A stretch of DNA of 64,000 nucleotides from UBA668 sp040081465. Lineage in GTDB: Bacteria > Actinomycetota > Acidimicrobiia > Acidimicrobiales > Ilumatobacteraceae. Positions 41,491-50,599 of the stretch are shown piece by piece (the first letter of the stretch is position 1; each line of letters starts with the position of its first letter). The DNA is taken from positions 1 to 64,000 of the forward strand of contig JBEBGL010000006.1 of assembly GCA_040081465.1 (NCBI GenBank), in the 5' to 3' direction. Both the position numbers and the translations under genes were made by a program. The notes below the pieces were generated by a model, which saw only the letters and a list, made by a program, of their open reading frames with translations, had not been told where the DNA came from and made no database searches.

Positions 41491-42225
41491 ATGAGCGCAC
41501 CTGAGGACTTCACCGCAAACCCATTGCTCGCACGCGTATGGGTGCCGATCGGGGTGCCTGGCTTCGCTGGGGAAGACAAGGCTCGACGCCAGCAGTTGTT
41601 CGACAAACGCTTTGGCTCGGACGGTTGGCGTTACGGCCACTACGTGCGCGGCGAGATCGTCCCGCCAGATGTCGCAATCGTTGAGTACGAAGAGTCGTAT
41701 CGGCGGTTCCTGCGGCGGCAGCCAGAGCTGGTTGAGTTCCTGGTGACCGCGTGCGGCAACGTTTACGACTGGGGTGTCGAGAACGTTCACGACGACGCGT
41801 ACGAACAACCGCACACCGCGATGAACCATTACCAAGACATTTCGGTGCGGCGCGTCATCGCCGAGCTGGTCGACGATCCCGCGTGGCCGTCGGTTATGGA
41901 GACCGCTGTTGAGACGGTCGAACTGCACGACTTCGGTACCGGCGCGTCCCATCGTGTACCGCGCGCACGGGGATTCCGCGGCGATGGGTTGTTGCAGATT
42001 CGCGATGCGATGTCGCCCGGCTATTGCCTGAACCCTGCCGTCGTGCCTGCGCATGATCCGGCACTACTGGTTAGTGCGCCGGGTCACGTCGGGTGGTTTC
42101 TCGAAGAAGGCTGTTCGCACCTATCGGTGGAGGCCTTCTGGCAGATGAGCAAGGTCGTTGAGGCGCGCTACGACCGCTTCCTCGCACTGGGGAGTAACCG
42201 CGACAAGCCCTTGGAAGGTTTGTGA
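41491..42225 (+). CDS. Hypothetical protein
   Basis: 244 residues from ATG 41491; an in-frame GTG at 41464 would give nine more. Features are PLLARVWVPIGVPGFAGEDKARRQQLFDKRFG at the N-terminus, GHYVRGEIVPPDVAIVEYEESYRRFL, CGNVYDWGVENVHDDAYEQPHTAMNHYQDISVRRVI with several His/Asp, and HVGWFLEEGCSHLSVEAFWQMSKVVEARYD near the C-terminus. No signal or membrane segment is seen. I do not recognise the family. The stop overlaps the PfkB-kinase GTG by 4 bases, so the two probably act together, perhaps on a sugar or nucleoside. Divergent from the amidase. Confidence 0.75.
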   Translation: MSAPEDFTANPLLARVWVPIGVPGFAGEDKARRQQLFDKRFGSDGWRYGHYVRGEIVPPDVAIVEYEESYRRFLRRQPELVEFLVTACGNVYDWGVENVHDDAYEQPHTAMNHYQDISVRRVIAELVDDPAWPSVMETAVETVELHDFGTGASHRVPRARGFRGDGLLQIRDAMSPGYCLNPAVVPAHDPALLVSAPGHVGWFLEEGCSHLSVEAFWQMSKVVEARYDRFLALGSNRDKPLEGL

Positions 42226-43076
42226 CCGTCGACAACCTTCTTTGGGGTCCGGCGAGCCTCGATCGGTACATCCAGCAGGGTGTTGTGCTGCCCGGTGGTG
42301 GCGCGCTGAACATGGCGTACCACTGGAGCCAACGTGGGTTGCCGTTCCAGTTCATAACGCGCATCGGCGACGACATGCCGACCGTCTTCACCGACTTCCT
42401 CCAGCGACACGGCATCGCGCACTCACCATCGGTAATGGCACACGGCCAATCGGCATCGATCGACATCACGATCCGCGACGATCGTCAGCCGTACATGGAC
42501 AACTTCATCGAAGGTGTGTGGACCGACTTTCGATTGACCGCTGAAGAAGAAGCCTTGCTGCGGTCGGCGCGTCGAATCCACATGGTGCTGGCCGATCCGG
42601 TCGCCGATGAGTTGGAACGCTTGGGTGCGACTGGCGCGCTTAGTCATCTGGATGCGAGCGGCGACTTCCTCGACTTTCGGCATTACTCCGTCGAACGCTT
42701 CGAGAGTTCGATGCGCTGGCTGCGGACGGCATTCATCGGCTGGCAAGGCGCTCTCGATCACCCAACAATCGAAGGCGTACGCGCTGTTGTGACAAGTACT
42801 CACAAGCTGGCCGTGATCACACTCGGATCGCGAGGTGTGCAAGTCATTGACGGCCGGGGCGAGTCAGTCAACGAGCGTTTCATCCCCGTGACCGCGGTCG
42901 AGGTCGCTGGAACAACAGTCGGCTGCGGCGACGCATTCATCGCTGCCTTCCTTGACTGCTGGTGGCGCAGCGATCAGTCTCACGAAGCTGTCGCCGCGGC
43001 AGTCGAAGCCGGGGCGTTGCTAGGTGCGGCTGCAACAGCGTGGTCGCGCCCGTTGCCCGACGACGCTTACAACTGA
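42222..43076 (+). CDS. PfkB family carbohydrate kinase
   Basis: 284 residues from GTG 42222. It starts directly with WGPASLDRYIQQGVVLPGGGALNMAYHWSQRGLPFQFITRIGDD, where the GG pair and N bind sugar. Further markers are HLDASGDFLDF, LAVITLGSRGVQVID and the ATP/anion-hole motif GTTVGCGDAFIAAFLDCW with the catalytic Asp. The usual DTxGAGD is changed to GTTVGCGD, so the first Asp is missing. Close relatives include fructoselysine kinase and other ribokinase-like enzymes. Co-transcribed with the hypothetical gene upstream by overlap. Confidence 0.88.
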   Translation: MTVDNLLWGPASLDRYIQQGVVLPGGGALNMAYHWSQRGLPFQFITRIGDDMPTVFTDFLQRHGIAHSPSVMAHGQSASIDITIRDDRQPYMDNFIEGVWTDFRLTAEEEALLRSARRIHMVLADPVADELERLGATGALSHLDASGDFLDFRHYSVERFESSMRWLRTAFIGWQGALDHPTIEGVRAVVTSTHKLAVITLGSRGVQVIDGRGESVNERFIPVTAVEVAGTTVGCGDAFIAAFLDCWWRSDQSHEAVAAAVEAGALLGAAATAWSRPLPDDAYN

Positions 43077-43082
43077 ATCACG

Positions 43083-44693
43083 TCATCGGCGAAAGACGAC
43101 GTTGCCACCAACCCACGTTTCGTCAACCACCGCGTCGGATACCTCGTCGCCAGCGATGGCTGTGATGTCGCGATCGAGCACCACTACATCTGCGCGCGCT
43201 CCGACACGTAGCGCACCGGCGTCATCGTCGAATGCTTGGTACGCGCTGCCGGCGGTGTACGCGTGAATTGCGCTCAGAACCGACATGCGTTCCTCAGGCA
43301 ACCAACCGTCGATCGGTTCGCCACGTGAGTTGCGGCGTGTTACAGCCACTGCCAAACCGTCGAGCGGACGGTGCGACGAAACCGGCCAATCACTACCGAA
43401 GCTGACGTGCGCGCCGCTGGCCTTTAGCGACGCAATCGGATACTGCAGCGCGCTGCGCTCGGGCCCGAGGCGCGGGAAAGTTAGATCGAGTTGCGAACTG
43501 TCGAGTTGCGCCCACAGTGGTTCGAAGTTGGCGATCACGCCAAGTGGAGCGAATCGGCGACGGTCGTCAGGGTGAACAAGTTGGGTGTGGGCAATCACCG
43601 GCCGTCGGTCGCGTGCACCATTCATTTTCGCTGCGTGCTCGATCGCATCAAGCGCCATCCGGATGCCCGCGTCGCCAATTGCATGAATGTGAATCTGGAA
43701 CCCATCGGCGTCGAATGCCCGCACGGCTTCCTTGAGACCTTCGGCGGTCCAGTTGGGGAGGCCGCACGTGTGCGGTGCGTCTTCGTATGGCTCGAGCAGG
43801 AACCCGGTACCTGCTTCGATCACGCCGTCGGCGAAGAACTTCACAGTCCGCGCATCCACCCATTTCGATGCAACTTGGTCGAGAGCCAAGGCGTCGCGTG
43901 CGTTCACGAATGCTGGGCGTTGGGCGACCCACTTCTGCGGCTCAGCGCGGAATGCGTTATTGATTCGACAGGTCAAGGCGCCTGCATGCGCACCGGCAAC
44001 GTACGCGTCGAACTCTTCGAAGGCAACCGACGCATCTTGTGCCCACACGATGCCTTCCATGCTCAGGCAACGCATCGCTTCCGCTAGGCCGCGGGCAAAC
44101 GTCGCCGAAGAGACAGACGGCATGTGGCGTTGCATCAAGTCCATCGCTCCGAACTCGAGCAACATGCCGACGGGACGCCCGTCGGCGTGACGCACGATCT
44201 CGCCCTGCGGTGGATCTGGTGTGCCGACACGAACGTCTGCGATTGCAAGCGCCGCGCTGTTAGCCCAAAGTGCGTGATAGTCGGTGGGATACAGCACGAC
44301 CGGCCGGTCGGCACACACAGCATCAAGCCACTCGCATTGGCCGACGCCGCCGGGAAGCAGCGGCGGTGCATAGCAGTGACCGACGATCCACGAGTCTGCG
44401 GGATGTGATTGCGCCCACTCGCCGACGCGCCGGAGAACTTCGTCAAGCGTGTCGATTCCGGTCAGATCTAGCTCGTTGCGGTTTACTCCGGCGTGTATCG
44501 GGTGTGAGTGCCCGTCGCGAAACGCCGGCAACAACGGGCGTCCACCGAGCTGCACGACTTCGTCGAACGTGGCGAATGCCTCGGCCGCTTGGTCGCCGAC
44601 CGCAACTATGCGATCGCCATCGATCGCCAGCGCGGTTGCGGGCGCGCCATCGAAGGTGATGATCGGTCCCCCGGTGAATAGAACGCGTGCCAT
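43083..44693 (-). CDS. Metal-dependent amidohydrolase (YtcJ-like)
   Basis: 536 residues. The N-terminal beta domain carries GGPIITFDGAPATALAIDGDRIVAVG. The metal motif follows in RPLLPAFRDGHSHPIHAG (HxH), then SWIVGHCYAPPLL, VKFFADGVIEAGTGFLLEPYEDA, FQIHIHAIGDAGIRMALDAI (His ligand), PVIAHTQLVHPDDRRRF, VSFGSDWPVSSHRPL (catalytic Asp) and the late GARADVVVLD. It is an amidohydrolase of the LAF3/YtcJ type (about 535 residues), which cleave amide or ester bonds of unknown natural substrates. The MDR oxidoreductase stop is only 3 bases upstream of the start, so the two form an operon. Confidence 0.92.
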   Translation of the reverse strand: MARVLFTGGPIITFDGAPATALAIDGDRIVAVGDQAAEAFATFDEVVQLGGRPLLPAFRDGHSHPIHAGVNRNELDLTGIDTLDEVLRRVGEWAQSHPADSWIVGHCYAPPLLPGGVGQCEWLDAVCADRPVVLYPTDYHALWANSAALAIADVRVGTPDPPQGEIVRHADGRPVGMLLEFGAMDLMQRHMPSVSSATFARGLAEAMRCLSMEGIVWAQDASVAFEEFDAYVAGAHAGALTCRINNAFRAEPQKWVAQRPAFVNARDALALDQVASKWVDARTVKFFADGVIEAGTGFLLEPYEDAPHTCGLPNWTAEGLKEAVRAFDADGFQIHIHAIGDAGIRMALDAIEHAAKMNGARDRRPVIAHTQLVHPDDRRRFAPLGVIANFEPLWAQLDSSQLDLTFPRLGPERSALQYPIASLKASGAHVSFGSDWPVSSHRPLDGLAVAVTRRNSRGEPIDGWLPEERMSVLSAIHAYTAGSAYQAFDDDAGALRVGARADVVVLDRDITAIAGDEVSDAVVDETWVGGNVVFRR

Positions 44694-44695
44694 GG

Positions 44696-45823
44696 CTAAC
44701 CCTGAGTCGGGCGAATCAGGAACTTTTCGCCGGTGGCTTGACGTGCGTACTTGCGGACGACATCGGGGTCGATCGCGTCTGCGAGTGAGATCTCGTCGCT
44801 GTAGTGACTGGCAAACGTTGTCGTGAGTTCATCGATCACCCGCTGGCGCAGACGCAACATCACTTCCAAACCGGCCTTCTGTAAGAACGGCGTGAGCAGG
44901 AAGCCACTGATGCTCCACGAGAAACCGAAGTTGCGAATCAGTTCGGTGGGGCCACGATCGAGCGACCCATAGATGTACGCCTGCTTGTGCACGCTGCTTC
45001 CGTAGCGGCTGTACTCGGTTGCGTTCGCGTTCGCCGCGACTTCCATACATCCAAGAATCTGGCTGACGAGTTTGCCGCCGCCAATGGCGTCGAACGCGAT
45101 GGTCGCGCCGGTTTCGGTGAGGGCGGCTGTCAGGTCGTTCGAGAACGTTGGCGAACTCGAGTCGCACACAATCCGCGCACCTTGCTCGCGCAACAGCGCG
45201 GCTTGCTCAGGTTTGCGGACGATGTTGACGAGTTGCACACCGTCGGCCAAGCAGATGCGATTCAGCATCTGACCAAGGTTTGACGCAGCAGCTGTGTGAA
45301 CGAGCGCGGCGTGTCCCTCTGTCCGCATCGTCTCGACCATCGCAAGCGCTGTGAGTGGGTTGACGAAACACGACGCGCCCTGCGCGGCGGTTGTGCCGTC
45401 GGGCAAGTCCATCAGGAACATCGGGTGCACCGATCGATACTCGGCGTAAGTCGCGCCACCAACGATCGACACCATGTGACCGATCAGTGCTTGCGCATCT
45501 GGCGCGTCGCCAGCAGCAACGACCGTGCCGCAACCTTCGTTGCCGACGGGCATCGATTCACCGAGGCGAGCAGTCAGGCCACCCAGGGTTGCCGGCGGAA
45601 TCGGCGCCGTCACGATGTCGCCATCGCGCTTCGCCTTACTGACATCGGCCGTCGCGATCAGCAGCCCAAGGTCTGATGGGTTGATCGGTGCCGCTTCCAT
45701 TCGCACCAATACCTCTCCAGCGCCGGGCACCGGGGTGGGCACAGTCTCGATTGAGAGTCGCAACTCGCCGTCGGCCGTTACGAGCGAGCGGAGTTGGCGC
45801 ATGGTCTTCGGAACATCTGTCAT
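44696..45823 (-). CDS. Medium-chain dehydrogenase/reductase (zinc-binding-dehydrogenase-like, possibly quinone/enoyl reductase)
   Basis: 375 residues from ATG 45823. The N-terminal GroES-like domain has VPTPVPGAGEVLVRMEAAPINPSDLGLL and PVGNEGCGTVVAAGDAPDA. The Rossmann part has SCFVNPLTALAMVETMRTEGHAALVHTAAASNLGQMLNRI and FDAIGGGKLVSQIL. No cluster of structural-zinc cysteines is seen, so it is probably a zinc-free MDR such as a quinone oxidoreductase or trans-2-enoyl-CoA reductase. TAGGTT six bases before the ATG suggests a leaderless promoter. First gene of an operon with the amidohydrolase, divergent from the aminobenzoyl-CoA operon. Confidence 0.88.
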   Translation of the reverse strand: MTDVPKTMRQLRSLVTADGELRLSIETVPTPVPGAGEVLVRMEAAPINPSDLGLLIATADVSKAKRDGDIVTAPIPPATLGGLTARLGESMPVGNEGCGTVVAAGDAPDAQALIGHMVSIVGGATYAEYRSVHPMFLMDLPDGTTAAQGASCFVNPLTALAMVETMRTEGHAALVHTAAASNLGQMLNRICLADGVQLVNIVRKPEQAALLREQGARIVCDSSSPTFSNDLTAALTETGATIAFDAIGGGKLVSQILGCMEVAANANATEYSRYGSSVHKQAYIYGSLDRGPTELIRNFGFSWSISGFLLTPFLQKAGLEVMLRLRQRVIDELTTTFASHYSDEISLADAIDPDVVRKYARQATGEKFLIRPTQG

Positions 45824-45829
45824 GCCGCC

Positions 45830-45835
45830 AACCTA
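45830..45835 (-). promoter_or_regulatory. Predicted -10 element (TAGGTT), leaderless
   Basis: The gap to ATG 45823 is 6 nt (GGCGGC). Confidence 0.55.
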
Positions 45836-45909
45836 GAGGGACTCCGTGATTTCCCATTCCAAATAGTTTGAGCTTGAAGTATCTGTCCAACGGCGCGACA
45901 CTCACTCCC

Positions 45910-48201
45910 GTGAAAGTTCTGTGCATGGGGGGCGGGCCGGCGGGGCTCTACTTCGCCATTTCCATGAAGTTGCGTGACCCCTCGCACGAGGTGACCGTCA
46001 TGGAACGCAACCGTGCTGGTGACACGTTCGGGTGGGGCGTCGTGTTGTCTGACGATGCGCTGGGAAACATGGAGCGCAACGACCCGAAAAGCACGGCCGC
46101 GATCCGCGAGAACTTTGCGTACTGGGACGACATCGCCGTCATTCACCGAGGTGTGCGCACCGTGTCGGGCGGCCACGGGTTCGCCGGCATTGGCCGAATG
46201 AAGATGTTGCTGCTGTTGCAAGAGCGGGCGCGTGAACTGGGTGTCGAGCTGCGATTTGAAACGACTTTCGCGTCGGCCGAGGAATACCGCCACGAATACG
46301 ACCTGGTCGTCGCTTGCGACGGCATCAACTCGTTGGTCCGCAGCGAGTACGCCGACGTGTTCCGGCCAGACATCGACATGCGGTTGTGCAAGTTCATCTG
46401 GCTCGGCACGCATCAGAAGTTCGACGACGCGTTCACATTCATCTTCGAGGAGACCGAGCACGGCTGGATGTGGATCCACGCTTATCAGTTCGACGCTGAC
46501 ACCGCGACGGTGATTGTGGAGTGCACGCAGCAGACATGGGATGCGTGGGGCTTCGAGCAGATGTCGAAGGAAGAGACGATCGCAACTTGCGAGCGGGTGT
46601 TTGCGAAGCACCTCGGCGGCAACGCGCTGATCTCGAACGCGACACACTTGCGCGGCTCCGCGGTGTGGATGAACTTCCCGCGCGTGATCTGCGACCGCTG
46701 GTACCACGAGAACGTCGTGCTGATGGGCGACGCGGCCGCGACAGGCCACTTCTCGATCGGGTCGGGCACCCGGCTGGCATTCGACAGCGCGATCGCCTTG
46801 GCTGAGTACCTGCACAGCGAACCGACGATGGTTGCCGCCTTCGAGCGCTACCAAGACGAACGGCGAATTGAAGTGCTGCGTCTGCAGTCGGCAGCGCGCA
46901 ACAGCCTCGAGTGGTTTGAGGAAGCCGAGCGTTACCTCGATCTCGACCCTGTGCAGTTCGCGTACTCACTCCTCACTCGATCGCAGCGCATTTCGCACGA
47001 GAACCTACGAATGCGCGATGCCGAGTGGTTGCGGTCCGCGGAGGACTGGTTCCAGGCAAACGCCGATGGCAAGCCCGGGCGGGCGCCGATGTTCGCGCCG
47101 TTCCGGTTGCGCGACATGGAATTGGTGAATCGCGTCGTTGTGTCGCCGATGGCGCAGTACAAGGCCGTCAATGGTTGCCCGACCGACTGGCACTTCGTGC
47201 ATTACGCCGAGCGCGCCAAGGGTGGCGCAGGACTGGTGTACATCGAGATGACGTGCGTATCGCCAGAGGGTCGCATCACGCCGGGTTGCACCGGCCTCTA
47301 TGCGCCAGAGCACGAGGCGGCATGGGCACGACTCGTGCAGTTCGTGCACACGGAGACAAACGCCAAGTTGTGTTGCCAGATCGGGCACTCGGGCCGTAAG
47401 GGCGGCACGCAACTGGGCTGGGAAGAAATGGATGTGCCCGTCGAATCACTGAAGGGCAAGTGGCCGGTGATGTCGGCTTCGGCGATTCCGTGGACGCCGC
47501 GCAACCCGGTGCCGAAAGCAATGGATCGCGCAGACATGGATGTGGTGACAGCGCAGTTCGTTAGTGCGACTGAGATGGCGGCGCGCGCCGGCTTCGACAT
47601 GATCGAACTGCACGCGGCGCACGGCTACCTGATCTCGTCGTTCATCTCGCCGATGTCGAACATTCGCACCGACGAGTACGGCGGCACGCTGGAGAATCGG
47701 ATGCGCTATCCGTTGGAAGTGTTCGCAGCCATGCGCGCCGTGTGGCCAGCCGAGAAGCCGATGTCGGTGCGCATCTCTGCCAACGACTGGGTCGGTGGCA
47801 GCGGCGTGACACCCGATGAAGCGGTCGAGATTGCGAAGCTGTTCTCGCAAGCCGGCGCTGACATCATCGATGTGTCGGCCGGGCAAACCTCGACCGACGC
47901 CAAGCCGATCTACGGTCGCATGTTCCAAACGCCGTTCTCGGATCGCATTCGCAACGAAGCGAACATTGCGACGATGGCCGTCGGCAACATTTACGAACCT
48001 GATCACGTCAACTCAATCCTGATGGCTGGCCGCGCCGATCTCGTCTGCCTCGCGCGCCCGCATCTCGCCGATCCGTACTGGACGCTGCACGCCGCGATCG
48101 CGCTCGGCGATACAGACACAGAGTGGCCGTTGCCTTATCTTCCCGGCCGCGATCAGGCAGTCCGGTTGGCCGAACGAGCGCAGGAGATGATTCGGGCATG
48201 A
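45910..48201 (+). CDS. abmA: Bifunctional FAD monooxygenase / flavin reductase: 2-aminobenzoyl-CoA monooxygenase/reductase or salicylyl-CoA 5-hydroxylase type
   Basis: 763 residues from GTG 45910; a weaker TTG start at 45868 would add 14. The N-terminal half (1-390) is an aromatic FAD hydroxylase: VLCMGGGPAGLYFAI, DTFGWGVVLSDDALGNM, LVVACDGINSLVRSEY (DG motif) and VVLMGDAAATGHFSIGSG (GD motif). The C-terminal half (about 395-760) is an old-yellow-enzyme barrel: MFAPFRLRDMELVNRVVVSPM, CQIGHSGRKGG, IELHAAHGYLISSFISPMSN and VCLARPHLADPYW. This fusion is known from 2-aminobenzoyl-CoA monooxygenase/reductase and salicylyl-CoA 5-hydroxylase. The benzoate-type CoA ligase and kynureninase in the window favour the aminobenzoyl-CoA role. 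First of six overlapping genes. Confidence 0.9.
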   Translation: MKVLCMGGGPAGLYFAISMKLRDPSHEVTVMERNRAGDTFGWGVVLSDDALGNMERNDPKSTAAIRENFAYWDDIAVIHRGVRTVSGGHGFAGIGRMKMLLLLQERARELGVELRFETTFASAEEYRHEYDLVVACDGINSLVRSEYADVFRPDIDMRLCKFIWLGTHQKFDDAFTFIFEETEHGWMWIHAYQFDADTATVIVECTQQTWDAWGFEQMSKEETIATCERVFAKHLGGNALISNATHLRGSAVWMNFPRVICDRWYHENVVLMGDAAATGHFSIGSGTRLAFDSAIALAEYLHSEPTMVAAFERYQDERRIEVLRLQSAARNSLEWFEEAERYLDLDPVQFAYSLLTRSQRISHENLRMRDAEWLRSAEDWFQANADGKPGRAPMFAPFRLRDMELVNRVVVSPMAQYKAVNGCPTDWHFVHYAERAKGGAGLVYIEMTCVSPEGRITPGCTGLYAPEHEAAWARLVQFVHTETNAKLCCQIGHSGRKGGTQLGWEEMDVPVESLKGKWPVMSASAIPWTPRNPVPKAMDRADMDVVTAQFVSATEMAARAGFDMIELHAAHGYLISSFISPMSNIRTDEYGGTLENRMRYPLEVFAAMRAVWPAEKPMSVRISANDWVGGSGVTPDEAVEIAKLFSQAGADIIDVSAGQTSTDAKPIYGRMFQTPFSDRIRNEANIATMAVGNIYEPDHVNSILMAGRADLVCLARPHLADPYWTLHAAIALGDTDTEWPLPYLPGRDQAVRLAERAQEMIRA

Positions 48202-48950
48202 GAGATTCGCTAGCGGGAAAGCGCGTCTTGGTAACCGGTGGCGGTTCGGGCAGCGGCGCCGATCTCGCGCGCGGGTTCGCCGCCGCAGGTGCCGAGGTCG
48301 TCATCACAGGTCGTCGTCAGGAACCGCTCGATGTCGTGGCCGCGAGTGCGCCGCGCATTCGCACGGTTGCGGGCGACGTGACGAGCGAGGACGACGTAAT
48401 CCGCATGTTTGCTGAGGCGGGACCGGTCGACATTGTGATCGCGAATGCGGGCATTGCGGAAAGCGCTCCCCTGGTGCGCACCAGCCTCGAGCGCTGGCAG
48501 CGAATCATCGACACCAATCTCACGGGCGCGTTTCTCACGTTGCGCGAAGGGATGCGTCAACTGCAGGGTCGCGACTGGGGACGGCTGATCGTCATCTCAT
48601 CCATCACCGGTTTGAAGGGTTACCCGTATGTGTCTGCTTACGGCGCGAGCAAGCACGGCGTCGTCGGCCTGATGCGGATGATCGCCCAAGAGGTCGCTGG
48701 CACCGGAGTCACGTCGAACGCGTTGTGCCCCAGCTACATCAACACAGAGATGACCGAGCGCACGATCGTGAACATCATGGAGAAGACGGGTCGCACGCGC
48801 GAGGCGGCGCTCGAATCGATCACCAAGATCAGCCCACTCGGCCGACTGGTCGAGCCTGCCGAGGTAACTGCCGCTGCGCTGTGGCTGTGCGGCGCAGGCT
48901 CGGATGCGATCAACGGGCAGGCCATCGGCATTGCTGGCGGTGAAGTGTGA
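48198..48950 (+). CDS. SDR family oxidoreductase of the aminobenzoyl-CoA operon
   Basis: 250 residues from ATG 48198, overlapping the previous stop (ATGA). Nucleotide motif VLVTGGGSGSGADLARGF, IVIANAGIAESAP, Ser in IVISSITGLKGYPYV, full catalytic pair YGASK and the C-terminal GQAIGIAGGEV are all present. It resembles 3-hydroxyacyl-CoA dehydrogenase or 3-oxoacyl reductase SDRs and could oxidise or reduce a ring-derived alicyclic CoA ester formed after the monooxygenase/reductase. The exact step is inference from the operon. Confidence 0.9.
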   Translation: MRDSLAGKRVLVTGGGSGSGADLARGFAAAGAEVVITGRRQEPLDVVAASAPRIRTVAGDVTSEDDVIRMFAEAGPVDIVIANAGIAESAPLVRTSLERWQRIIDTNLTGAFLTLREGMRQLQGRDWGRLIVISSITGLKGYPYVSAYGASKHGVVGLMRMIAQEVAGTGVTSNALCPSYINTEMTERTIVNIMEKTGRTREAALESITKISPLGRLVEPAEVTAAALWLCGAGSDAINGQAIGIAGGEV

Positions 48951-49411
48951 GCGATTCGCTGTCTAAGCGCAGGTTGCGGTTGTGGATCAGGCTCTTGCGG
49001 ATCACGCGTGTCACCGAGTCGCAACTCCGCGAGTTTCTGCGCGCGCAGCACGAATCGACGATGCCGCGCTTCGATGTCATGGCCGCGTTGTACCGGGCCG
49101 ACGGAGAACTCACAATGACCGAGTTGTCGCGGCGACTGCTGGTCTCTAACGGCAACACGACCACCGTGATCGACCGACTGGAACTCGATGGTCTGGTGCG
49201 GCGCACACCATCGACTTCCGACCGACGCATCATCAACGTTGCCCTCACTGCTACTGGTCGTCGCCAGTTCACGAAGCTGGCGGCAGAGCACGAGGCGCAA
49301 GTCGACGAGATCTTCGGCGATGTGTCGTCTGCCGATCTCGACGCGCTGGAAGCACTATTGCAACGAATCGATCCCACTAAGAAAGTTGGGGCTTATGCCA
49401 TCGATGGCTGA
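48947..49411 (+). CDS. MarR family transcriptional regulator
   Basis: 154 residues from GTG 48947, overlapping the SDR stop. It has the winged helix typical of MarR: ESTMPRFDVMAALYRADGELTMTELSRRLLVSNGNTTTVIDRLELDGLVRRTPSTSDRRIINVALTATGRRQF (helix-turn-helix and wing with DRR). Helices for dimerisation lie at both ends. MarR proteins in aromatic-acid operons normally sense the CoA thioester or free acid and repress the operon; that is the likely job here. Its place inside the operon suggests autoregulation. Confidence 0.93.
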   Translation: MSDSLSKRRLRLWIRLLRITRVTESQLREFLRAQHESTMPRFDVMAALYRADGELTMTELSRRLLVSNGNTTTVIDRLELDGLVRRTPSTSDRRIINVALTATGRRQFTKLAAEHEAQVDEIFGDVSSADLDALEALLQRIDPTKKVGAYAIDG

Positions 49412-50207
49412 CTTGAAACCGAAGCACTTCCTATGGCAAGCAAGCGATGGGATCGCGACGGTGCGACTGAATCGACCAGAGCGTAAGAACCCGCTGACAT
49501 TCGAGAGTTACGCCGAGTTGCGCGACACGTTTCGCGCGCTTGTCGACGCCGACGACATTCACGTCGTGGTGTTCGCGCCGAACGGCGGCAACTTCAGCTC
49601 AGGTGGCGACGTGCACGAGATCATCGGCCCGCTCGTCGACATGGACATGAAGCAGCTGTTGCGATTCACCCGCATGACGGGCGATTTGGTGAAAGCGATG
49701 ATCGGATGCGGCAAGCCAATCATCGCCGCGGTCGACGGTGTGTGTGTTGGTGCCGGTGCGATCATTGCGATGGCGTCCGACCTGCGAATCGCGACGCCGG
49801 AAGCATCGACCGCGTTCCTCTTCACCCGCGTCGGGTTAGCCGGATGCGATATGGGCGCATGCGCAATGCTGCCGCGCATCATCGGCCAAGGACGAGCAGC
49901 CGAGTTGCTGTACACCGGGCGTTCGATGAGTGGCGCAGAAGGTGAGCGCTGGGGATTCTTCAACGCGCTGCATCCCGCCGCCGATCTTGAGTCGGCCGCC
50001 ATGGCCTTGGCTCGGCGCCTTGCAGACGGCCCGACCTTCGCTCACGGCATCACGAAGACGCAGCTCAACCAAGAGTGGAACATGGGACTCGAGCAAGCGA
50101 TCGAGGCCGAGGCGCAAGCGCAGGCGATCTGCATGCAGACCGCCGACTTCGAGCGTGCATACCGCGCGTTTGTTGCGCACGAGAAGCCAAAGTTCGAGGG
50201 CGACTAA
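49395..50207 (+). CDS. Enoyl-CoA hydratase/isomerase family protein
   Basis: 270 residues from ATG 49395 (or ATG 49404); it overlaps the MarR 3' end. Crotonase blocks are IATVRLNRPERKNPLTFESYAELRDTF, VVVFAPNGGNFSSGGDVHEII (first oxyanion-hole segment), KPIIAAVDGVCVGAGAIIAMASDLRIATPEASTAFLFTRVGL (second) and MLPRIIGQGRAAELLYTGRSM. It may add water to, or open, the alicyclic CoA ester made from aminobenzoyl-CoA. The open frame running back to 49188 is a shadow of the MarR gene. Confidence 0.93.
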   Translation: MPSMADLKPKHFLWQASDGIATVRLNRPERKNPLTFESYAELRDTFRALVDADDIHVVVFAPNGGNFSSGGDVHEIIGPLVDMDMKQLLRFTRMTGDLVKAMIGCGKPIIAAVDGVCVGAGAIIAMASDLRIATPEASTAFLFTRVGLAGCDMGACAMLPRIIGQGRAAELLYTGRSMSGAEGERWGFFNALHPAADLESAAMALARRLADGPTFAHGITKTQLNQEWNMGLEQAIEAEAQAQAICMQTADFERAYRAFVAHEKPKFEGD

Positions 50208-50599
50208 TGCACGAGTTGTTACACCCTCAATCTTGGAAGCCTGCGCGCGGGTACGCGAACGGCGTTGCGGCTAGCGGCCGGATGGTCTTCGTCGGCGGCA
50301 TGATCGGCTGGAACGCACAGCAAGAGTTCGAGACCGACGACTTCATCGAGCAAGTCGCGCAAGCACTGCGCAATGTGGTGGCAGTGATGGCAGAAGCAGG
50401 GGCGACGCCGGAACACTTGGTGCGACTCACTTGGTTCGTGACTTCGCGCGATGAGTACGTCGGACGATTGAAGGAGTTGGGGGCCGTGTACCGAGAAGTC
50501 ATTGGCAAGAACTACCCGGCGATGTCGTTGGTGCAGGTGGTTGCACTAGTCGAGCGACGAGCGAAGGTCGAGATCGAGGCAACGGCGGTGATCCCGTGA
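50207..50599 (+). CDS. Rid (YjgF/YER057c/UK114) family protein lacking the usual Arg
   Basis: 130 residues from ATG 50207, overlapping the previous stop (TAATG). Family marks are GYANGVAASGRMVFVGGMIGWN, FIEQVAQALRNVVAVMAEAGATPEHLVRLTWFVTSRDEY and the C-terminal PAMSLVQVVALVERRAKVEIEATAVIP. In true RidA the motif near the end is PARxxV, whose Arg binds the imine/enamine carboxylate; here Met takes its place. It therefore belongs to a Rid subgroup that probably does not hydrolyse 2-aminoacrylate. In this operon it may handle an imine released when the amino group of the aminobenzoyl ring is removed. Confidence 0.9.
   Translation: MHELLHPQSWKPARGYANGVAASGRMVFVGGMIGWNAQQEFETDDFIEQVAQALRNVVAVMAEAGATPEHLVRLTWFVTSRDEYVGRLKELGAVYREVIGKNYPAMSLVQVVALVERRAKVEIEATAVIP

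Noticed and set aside
45820..46854. 344-codon minus-strand open frame opposite the monooxygenase/reductase
   Set aside because: Antisense shadow of a well-supported gene; low-complexity, His/Arg-rich composition.
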